Made by a program: the position numbers and the translations under genes | Notes under the pieces: model-generated | Seen by the model: only the letters and a program-made list of their open reading frames with translations | Databases searched by the model: none | Told to the model about the DNA's origin: nothing | Assembly (NCBI GenBank): GCA_009760885.1 | Contig: CM019719.1 | Coordinates: 28,205,084 to 28,269,083 of the forward strand | Direction: 5' to 3' | From: Achatina immaculata | Taxonomy: Eukaryota; Mollusca; Gastropoda; Stylommatophora; Achatinidae | Length of the DNA stretch: 64,000 nt | Shown here: positions 56,908 through 64,000 of the stretch, in pieces | Position numbering within the stretch: position 1 is the first letter of the stretch | Layout: each line of letters begins with the position of its first letter

Positions 56908-57262
56908 TGAACATGCCTTGACACATCAACGTCAAACAACCACAAGCATGTCATGACACATCAACGTCAAACAACCACAAGCATGTCATGACACATCAAC
57001 GTCAAACAACCACAAGCATGTCATGACACATCAACGTCAAACAACCACAAGCATGTCATGACACATCAACGTCAAACAACCACAAGCATGTCATGACACA
57101 TCAACGTCAAACAACCACAAGCATGTCATGACACATCAACTTGAAACAGCCACAAGCATGTCATGACACATCAACGTCAAACAACCACAAGCATGTTATG
57201 ACACATCAACGTCAAACAACCACAAGCATGTCATGACACATCAGCGTGAAACAACCAAAAGC
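56908..57262. repeat. 35 bp minisatellite, 10 units
   Basis: GACACATCAACGTCAAACAA plus CCACAAGCATGTCAT, mostly identical units, with one GTTAT and one TTGAAACAG variant. Confidence 0.97.
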
Positions 57263-58094
57263 AGCACTCCGAATGACGCCCTTAACTGTTCAGTATCTCT
57301 GCTAATCTCTTGTCTTCATTTAACTCTTATAATGCATCTTCGTTATTTTTTTTTCGAACTGGCCACACTCCCTTAATACAACATAGAACCCGACTTGCCA
57401 ATTCACATATATCACATATATGCGCAGGGACTCTGCCTGTGCCCAAAATACAAAACATAGAGCGCAAATATGAAATGGTTCGATGACACATTAATTAAAC
57501 CATGGTGACTCAGTGATGATAATGAAAGATGAACACAGCACATAATAAATCACATCCATTAGACACTGAGCACCACATCCACGTGCACCACACACATAGA
57601 GAAATCACATTCCAGTGTATATAAATCAAAAGTTGAACTTGTGCATTCATGAAGCATGACAATGAAAAGTTACAGTGATGAAAAATTATGCAGTCTTAAC
57701 TCACTAAACACATCATTAAACACTGAACACTTCTCACCTTACTTACATACACAACTCTGCATCTGACATACAAAAACTTACGTATAAGAACGTCACCAAC
57801 ATAAGCCGGCTTGGAACAGCACCCGGGTTCATAGCTAGGCAATCCTTGTATCCAACATCGCAAATATATATTTGATAACTTCGTCAGACACCTCAGACAT
57901 ACCGCAACATGGCTCTCACAGAATACGTGCTGCCGCCACAAGCTCTACACAAAGACTGCCTGAACTCAACACATTACAACCATATGACCCACACTTCACG
58001 TGACAAGGCAACACACACACACACATCCAGATAACTGCGAAATACGCCAACCTTTGACCCTTCGAAACGGCCCAATTTCGAAGAACCAAACCTA
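57263..58094. other. No recognisable gene
   Basis: A (CA)n run is at 58009-58022. An ORF at 57696-57941 (-) has no known motif. Confidence 0.4.
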
Positions 58095-58340
58095 GCCCAT
58101 TTCACAAAGCCCGTCTGACATTCTGCCGTCTATCACTCATTTTTCATTCTTATCATACATTCGATGTAGCACAGGTATACAAATTATAAAAAGAAGATGT
58201 CTAAGAATGTGAAGTTTACATTCGCAAATATGAAATAATAAACGACATAGGAGGCAACCAATATAATAAGATAAATTACGCACATACATGCAAATACATT
58301 TTCAATGCCACATCACTTTTTCTATTCATTAAGAGATGGA
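58095..58340 (-). mobile_element. L2/CR1-like LINE 3' UTR fragment
   Basis: CCCGTCTGACATTCTGCC, TTTTTCATTCTTATCATACA and TATACAAATTATAAAAAGA follow the 3' UTR of the copy at 63240-63400 in order. The terminal tail is missing. Confidence 0.7.
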
Positions 58341-59054
58341 GTGAAGGACAAAGAGAGAGTGAGAGAAACACACAAGCAGAGAGGGGGAGAGAGAGAGAGA
58401 GGAGGAAATAAAACTAAGGGCATGACTTCATGACTCGTAGAAGACGAGAGAGATGACACCGAAAACTCCCAGACAGGCGGATGAAGCCACGTCTTTGAAA
58501 TGTGGTTGAAGAAAGTGGACAATCTCCGGAGACGATGGGGAACGACGAGATACAAGCGAGGGGTTGGGGAGCATCTGAATCAACTGAGAGAAAGAATTGT
58601 GTGTATGTGCGTGTGTGTGTGTGGGGGGGGGGTCGGGGGAGATGGTTGGTGGACCATGAAAAACAAGTGGACTGGAGCCTCAGGAACTATGATGACTTAA
58701 GAGTCAAATCTACATTTCCAAAACTGCAAGATTCGCGAAATTCCTCAAAATAACTATAAGAGATAACAACGCTGTGTGGAAGAATACTACATAAACTGAG
58801 GAGATTGGGTAACTCCAGAATACTCAGAAGAAAAAAAAATTGAAAAGAATACGTAAATGTGGATATAAAACCTGAACAATGTTAGACCTACTGTGATGCT
58901 TGATTGCGATTAGATTGATTTCCGAGAAAGTCTTTTTTTAACTAAAAACAAAGAACTAATTCTGGATACATGGATGTTTCCTGTGAATATCTTTCACGTG
59001 ATGAGAGTGTGTTAACGATGATTCATTGCTAAAGTTTTCAGCATCATCTCTGTA

Positions 59055-59461
59055 CAGCCTGGCATCAGGGCTTGACAATTGTCAGATTTAGTTGTCAGCA
59101 AACAGTAGCTGGCATGCTAGCCTCAGGGTTGCGAACCATAGTCGACCAAGACCATGTTCCACTTCTTAATTGGTACCGCAGTAACAGGCCTAACCTGGTT
59201 AACGAGACAGGGATCACAGTAGTCTTCATGGTGGTGGAGTCTGATAAAGAAGTATTGCACATCCCTTGCTTCTTAGATCCCTCGGGGGCAGACAAAATTA
59301 GCCGCCGTAACCGACTCCTTACCCGACACGAAGCTGTGCCTTAACATTTTCACCTCATCTTTGTAGAGAACACCAGCTTTGTAATTTCAGGAATATAGCA
59401 GAAGAAGAAGAAGAACTAGTAGTAGTAGTAGTAGTAATAGTAGTAGTAGTAGTAGTAATAT

Positions 59462-59494
<33 letters not shown>

Positions 59495-59655
59495 AAGAAG
59501 AAGAAAAGAACTAGTAGTAGTGGAAGAAGAAGAAGAACTAGTAGTAGTAGTAGTAGTAGTAATATTAGTAGTAATAGTAGTAATAGAAGAAGAAGAAGAA
59601 GAAGAAGAAGAAGAAGAAGAAGCAGAAGAAGAAGAAGAAGAAGAAGAAGAAGCCA
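59055..59655 (+). mobile_element. GAA-tailed repeat family, copy with expanded tail
   Basis: The core (59080-59395) has TTAGTTGTCAGCAAACAGTA, GCTGGCATGCTAGCC, CCGCAGTAACAGGCCTAACC, GTCTGATAAAGAAGTATTGC, CCCGACACGAAGCTGTGCCT and CACCAGCTTTGTAATTTCAG. The tail (59395-59654) is a long (AGT)n/(GAA)n tract. Its boundaries fall where the duplicate at 61480-61510 is uninterrupted. Confidence 0.8.
59398..59654. repeat. (TAG)n and (GAA)n expanded trinucleotide tract
   Basis: Alternating blocks of AGTAGTAGT and GAAGAAGAA with TAATAT breaks. It gives poly-Leu and poly-Glu ORFs that are not genes. It sits in the tail of the inserted element. Confidence 0.97.
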
Positions 59656-59730
59656 GCCATCACGATGTAGAAGCAAGTTTACACGTAACGTATAAACAAA
59701 CATCAAGGCTGTAATGCGTCAGTTCCTCCC

Positions 59731-60518
59731 CTCCCCCCCCCCCCTTCTCTCTCTCTCTCTCTCTCTCGTCATCTAATGTTCCCGCAGTGAACAGCAAGTG
59801 AGAGACAGAGCAGAATAAAAATTAAGAAGATCTGAAGAACGATTGAACGAATGCAAGAAATGAAATTGTCGATGGCCTCATTTTTTTTTTTTTAGGACAG
59901 TTGTGTTTAAATTCATTATCCAGGTACGGAGAAGTCGTCCTAGGTATGAATTCAGAACCGGTAAATTAGAACCACCAACGCCTCAAGCGTCGCCTCTACA
60001 AGTATATTTGTAATATACTTGTAGTATATTTGTAATATACTTGTAATATCACAGGTTGCTGGTCCCGGGCGAAGCAACAGTTTTGATTATCTTTCTTTAA
60101 TGTTATCTCTGTCCGTCCCCATTCCCCCCCCCCCCCCCCAGCCGTAGCAGTAATCTCGGCTTAAGCAATATCTTACAGAACAGACAACCGCTATAACTCT
60201 AAGGTATAGCACAGAGAATCAGTTTTTAGATTGCTGTAGACGTCACTACATATTGTGTGAGTCTAATTATTGGCTGCCATCTTGGAGAAATCGGTATCCC
60301 TAGAAACAGCCAATCAGGGTGTCTCCCGCAGCTCAGAGCTAGACGGACTAATTTTTTTCCTGCTTTTCTCGGGTGGGCCTGGACGGCATGAGGGAGATAA
60401 ATTGTTGGGTTCAAAAGCGATGCTTGAAATGTCACTAACATAAAAAAAAAACCAACTTGGAAGACAGAAGAGTGGATAAGAAGAAGACGTTATATCTGAA
60501 GAGAGTGAAGAATGCGTG
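59731..60518. other. No recognisable gene; poly-C and (CT)n runs
   Basis: A poly-C plus (CT)n tract is at 59731-59768 and a poly-C at 60125-60139. TTGTAATATACTTGTA is repeated about four times at 60005-60050. Confidence 0.45.
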
Positions 60519-60520
60519 GC

Positions 60521-60565
<45 letters not shown>
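60519..60565. repeat. (GA)n microsatellite
   Basis: About 22 GA dinucleotides. Confidence 0.97.
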
Positions 60566-60566
<1 letters not shown>

Positions 60567-61059
60567 CACACATCAATTTGCACAGACATTAAATAAAAGC
60601 AGAAAATATCTCAAAGATGTTACGCAGCCGTCCATCTATAAATTAAAGATTTATTCCTGGGGTGATTGATTTCCAGTTTTTATAATTTGCCTTCACATTC
60701 TCGAGTGTAAATTGTGCTGCCTTCAGTTTAAACATGACATCATCATCATCATCATTCATCATCATTATCATCATTACGTTGTTCGGAAATGACTTCATTA
60801 TCGTCGTCGGGACATTCCGGTATCTACTCGGTTGCCCTCCAGTTACCAGCACCAGAACGGATGTCGGAGGCGCCATGGACAGTCCGAGCACGTGTGAACA
60901 TTTCCGTGGTAGATTTCCTGCAGTTTTGCCCGGGACAGCGGCCGTCTTGGCCCCAGCTCTAGCTGCCAAGGAATGGTTTAACTCGCGCAACAAGGCCCAC
61001 GGACGTTCAGTCCCACTACTTACAGACCAGGGCAATTTATTGCTGGAGGATTCACCAGA
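60566..61059. other. GC-richer unassigned stretch
   Basis: 60830-61010 is richer in GC and CpG than its surroundings and holds an open 123-codon frame (60734-61105), but the frame runs into the tRNA-like SINE head and shows no known motif. Confidence 0.3.
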
Positions 61060-61140
61060 AGAAAATCTCTGGTGGGATTCGAACCCGAGGCTTCCAACAC
61101 CCTGAACGATTGTCTAACCCAGACATCATTCAGCCAGTTG
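61060..61140 (-). mobile_element. tRNA-derived SINE head
   Basis: Minus strand has B box CCTCGGGTTCGAATCCC (61076-61092) and an A-box region GGGTTAGACAATCG at about 61110-61123. The body is not obviously that of the main SINE family. Confidence 0.55.
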
Positions 61141-61317
61141 TCATCAACAGTCTTAATACTTACAAATATGACTTCAGAATAGTTCACTAGATTGGTTCTT
61201 ACTTTACGTATAGATAGTGAGAATACTGTTTGAATGGGCAAGGTCTGAAGAGATTTGACAGCCTCCAGATCACATGGCAAGCGCTGGGGAGAAATACTTG
61301 CTATGGAGTAGCAAGAC

Positions 61318-61570
61318 TTGAACAGTTATAGACCTGCTATATCTGAATACAATTACACTGCGCTCTGAGAAAGTCTTTCAAACTAAAAACGAAGAACTAA
61401 TTTTGGGTACATGGATGTTTCCTGTGAACATCTCTTACGTGGTGAGTGTGATGTTAGCGATGATTCATTGCTAAAGATTTCAGTGTGTCATGTTCTCTAT
61501 AGCTAACATGATGTAGAAGCAAGTTTAAATGTTTATAAACAAACATAAACACTGTAATGTGTCGGTTTTT
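61318..61570. repeat. Old local duplication, copy 2 (empty site)
   Basis: AACTAAAAACGAAGAACTAA through CGATGATTCATTGCTAAAG and then, uninterrupted, ATGATGTAGAAGCAAGTTTA and AAACAAACATAAACAC. It is the pre-insertion counterpart of 58880-59730. Confidence 0.8.
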
Positions 61571-61664
61571 TCCCCCGCTTTTCGTTTGCAGTCTTTCTTT
61601 AACACATCATCTATACCTTTACTCGAAATCATCATCATTATAACCAGCATCAGCCTTCTTATTT

Positions 61665-62005
61665 TATCTCTGTAGAACTGGGAGCTGGTGTTATTTGCGG
61701 CTGCAGCCATGAAGATGTTGAGGCATAGCATCGTGTCGGCTTTTGAGTGAGTTGCGGCAGCCATTTTGTTTTAGTACTTGAGTGGAGTTGAAAAGTAGAG
61801 AGTGTGAAATACTTCTTTAGCAGACTCCACCACCATGGGAGCTATGGCGATTCCTGCCTCGTTAGCCAGGCTAGGCCTATTACGGGGGGGGGGGGGGGGG
61901 GGGGGGGGTACCAATGCAGAGGTGGGACAGGATCTTGGCCAGCAATGGTTCGCCAACCGTGACGCCAGCATGTCAGTTATGGATCGCTGACTGCCAAATC
62001 AGACA
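61665..62005 (-). mobile_element. GAA-tailed repeat family, most complete copy
   Basis: Minus strand from about 62005: TTGGCAGTCAGCGATCCATA, CTGACATGCTGGCG, GGCCAAGATCCTGTCCC, GGTACC plus a C-run, AATAGGCCTAGCCTGGC, GGTGGAGTCTGCTAAAGAAG, GCCGACACGATGCTATGCCT, CAACATCTTCATGGCTGC and AACACCAGCTCCCAGTTC. It is about 330 bp. The tail is short (TAAAATAAGAAGG). A 25-base G run (plus strand, 61884-61908) lies in the internal C-tract position. Confidence 0.8.
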
Positions 62006-62189
62006 TCTTCACCGCCTACCAATCCTAACAGGATTGACTTCAGAAAATCTCAACACCTTGTTTATACTTGACAAACAGGTAACCAGGAATATATCAGAAG
62101 AAAGAAAATTCTGTCCCAACAAAAATGTATTAAAAATTTGTTCAGAGATCAAGTCCAGTATCCCTATCGTACAAGTGCTCCCAAGGCCA

Positions 62190-62635
62190 TGAGAGTACAA
62201 GCACCAGCAACTCGGCCACGACAGTACAGGCACCATCAACTCGGCCAGGAGAGTACAGCCACCATCAACTCAGTCACGAGAGTACAGCCACCATCAACTC
62301 AGCCACGAGAGTACAGCCACCATCAACTCGGCCACGAGAGTACAGCCACCATCAATTCAGTCATGACAGTACAAGCACAATCAACTCGGCCACGACAGTA
62401 CAGGTACTATCAACTCAGCCACGAGAGTACAGCCACCATCAACTCAGCCACGACAGTACAGCCACCATCAACTCTGCCACGAAAGTACAGGCACCATCAA
62501 CTCTGCCACGACAGTACAGCCACCATCAACTCGGCCACGACAGTACAGACACTATCAACTCGGCCACGAGAGTACAGTCACCATCAACTCGGCCACGACA
62601 GTACAGGCACCATCAACTCGATCACGTGAACGAGA
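62190..62635. repeat. 29 bp minisatellite, about 15 units
   Basis: CGGCCACGAGAGTACAGCCA plus CCATCAACT with GAGAG/GACAG and GCC/GGC variants. The period of 29 rotates the reading frame each unit, so one 163-codon ORF shows three successive peptide motifs (REYSHHQLG, ESTATINS, TVQPPST). Confidence 0.96.
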
Positions 62636-63194
62636 ACATGATAGCAGTTAGAATACATTGAACATACACGGCTGTCAGAGCTGTCAGGTAAACGTATATA
62701 AATGTTAGGATGATATAAACGAGACTCCTTCCTGGTTCGCAGCTGGCCCACAGAAACATCTTCTCCATTATCTCCAATGATGATTTCAAATGAGACGTCA
62801 TTTTCAATTTTAATCGAGCTTTCTGCACATTGTTTTCCGCTGAGAATCGCCTATATTTTTGTTTTTTAACGAAAATTCCACCATTCCTGAAATATCATTC
62901 CACTCTCCGAGGAGATGTCAGAAATGCCAGGGGGTCATCTTTGTGGGGACATAGCGACGGGGAAATGACAACTACTGGTCTTAACAGCGCTGAGCCTTGC
63001 TATTACATCCTTGGTTACTGCTTTCAGAATGATTCAACTGACCTAAAACAGCGCTTTTCTTTCGCGCATAACTAATTATCATTTCTTTAACAGCGTTCCT
63101 AACCTTCGTTTTTCTTTGTAGATTTTAGTAACACATTCGCTCTCTTTATTTTAAGAAGTTAGATGCAGTCTGATTCATTTAACGGAACAAACGT
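62636..63194. other. No recognisable gene
   Basis: Short ORFs only. Confidence 0.4.
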
Positions 63195-63790
63195 GGAATG
63201 AATGAATGAATAATCTTTATTTTTAAAGGGTAAAGAGTTGGGCACGCAGGCCCGTCTTACATTCTGCCCTTCATCACTCCATCTTTCATTCTTCTCACAC
63301 ATTCGATTTAATACAAATATACAAATTAAATTAGAAAAAAAAACATATCAAAAGAGTGTAAGATTTTAACTATTATATTCAAAGTAAAAGAGAAGAAGTA
63401 ATTAACCTAATAAAATAGCTCTCACGCACACATACACACACAGACGTATACATAAACAAAAATACATTGTAAATACAGATCTTCTAACATATGTTTTTAA
63501 CAAACATTAAAATACTTTCTAACAATATCTAACAAGTTACTTTCCGAACTATGTCGTTTTAGTACTTGTTGGTTGGCGAGTCATGGGTTGAGAGAATGCT
63601 GGTTATTTTATGGAGGTATATAATTACAAGCAAGTAAATAACGAAACAAGTTTGAGTTAAAGGATGAAGTATTACCAATGGATTTTAAATGGTAGGGGAG
63701 GGTGTTCCAGAGCTGTACTGCAGAGTATGCAAGGCTTTTCTTGTACAGATCAATCCTGGGTTTAGGAAGAAGACAGTTTTTTAAACGCTG
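63195..63790 (-). pseudogene. L2/CR1-like LINE: ORF2 C-terminus plus 3' UTR, 5'-truncated
   Basis: Minus strand from about 63790: QRLKNCLLPKPRIDLYKKSL, then AYSAVQLWNTLPYHLKSIGN, TSSFNSNLFRYLLACNYIPP and a stop at 63610-63608. The YSAVQLWNTLP block is the conserved end of CR1/L2-type ORF2 proteins. A ~400 bp 3' UTR follows, with the GGGCCTGCGTGCCCAACTCT hallmark, ending in an (ATTC)n tail at 63195-63215. RT and endonuclease are absent. Confidence 0.85.
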
Positions 63791-63877
63791 GCTATGTTTA
63801 GTGTTATACGTAAACAGTGGAAGGGGGAGGGAGGGGGAAAGGGAAAAAAAGGGGGGAAGGGAAGGTTAAGACGCTGT

Positions 63878-64000
63878 CTATTTTGGCAATCAACGACACA
63901 TAGCTGACATTCTAGCGTCAAGACTGCGAAATATTGTCCTTCCTGACTGTTGGTACCCCCAGTCTGTAGTTCCTGTGGTGGTGGAGCCTGCCAAAGCATA
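63878..64000 (+). mobile_element. GAA-tailed repeat family, cut by window edge
   Basis: TTTTGGCAATCAACGACACA, TAGCTGACATTCTAGCGTCA, GTTGGTACCCCCAGT and GGTGGTGGAGCCTGCCAAAG follow the order of the 61665-62005 copy. The 3' part lies outside the window. Confidence 0.7.

Larger units (their letters stand above)
58880..59730. repeat. Old local duplication, copy 1 (filled site)
   Basis: AACTAAAAACAAAGAACTAA, TACATGGATGTTTCCTGTGA and CGATGATTCATTGCTAAAG (58937-59040), then after an insertion GATGTAGAAGCAAGTTTA and TATAAACAAACATCAAGG (59664-59713), match 61318-61570, where these two parts are contiguous. Substitutions suggest roughly 10 percent divergence. Confidence 0.8.

Noticed and set aside
59461..59714. 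Poly-leucine and poly-glutamate ORFs
   Set aside because: They are translations of the trinucleotide tract in a repeat tail.
62138..62629. 163-codon ORF
   Set aside because: It is produced by a 29-bp period that rotates through three open frames.

Overview
This 64 kb window looks like a gene-poor piece of an animal genome. It is AT-rich and full of microsatellites, long minisatellites, homopolymer runs and 5'-truncated non-LTR retrotransposons. It has no operons, no ribosome-binding-site-led genes and no long intact ORF that is not a repeat. The mix of RTE-like LINE tails ending in a GRPR-type basic motif, an L2/CR1-like LINE, an I-clade RNase H element, tRNA-derived SINEs, a mariner remnant and hAT-like ends fits an invertebrate. 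A mollusc, probably a gastropod, is my best guess, but this is inference and not shown by any host gene. I could not support a single host protein-coding gene, so the window is probably intergenic or intronic.

Layout. 1-9.3 kb holds minisatellites of 20-49 bp, L2/CR1-like 3' ends, SINE pieces and RTE-like LINE fragments. 9.3-12.2 kb holds a LINE nested inside a GAA-tailed repeat, then a degenerate ~33 bp repeat field invaded by SINE-like sequence. 12.2-18.7 kb is the most striking structure: a ~1.6 kb block present three times, almost identical, each copy followed by a 29-bp minisatellite array that grows from about 3 to about 12 to about 45 units. 18.7-25 kb carries the best-preserved reverse transcriptase fragment, long polypyrimidine tracts, an internally deleted L2-like LINE and an I-clade RNase H element. 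25-34.7 kb has a 5'-truncated LINE with a clean target-site duplication, a broken mariner and more LINE tails. 35-48 kb is mostly tandem arrays (24, 38, 54, 45+21, 31, 40 and 27 bp units). 49-57 kb has more arrays, an hAT-like element with a LINE nested inside it, and a full tRNA-derived SINE. 58-64 kb has an old local duplication that preserves filled and empty versions of one insertion site, a 29-bp array readable in every frame, and a LINE C-terminus at the right edge.

How parts relate. There is no pathway here. The connecting theme is layered insertion and tandem expansion: LINE tails landing inside minisatellites and inside other repeats, and element tails (GAA, TGA, ATTC, TGTCT) seeding microsatellites. 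A GAA-tailed non-autonomous repeat family of about 330 bp recurs at nine places and is the most likely undescribed entity. Long ORFs over tandem arrays (for example ~300 codons on both strands at 41.3-42.2 kb) are consequences of repeat periods divisible by three and are not credible genes.
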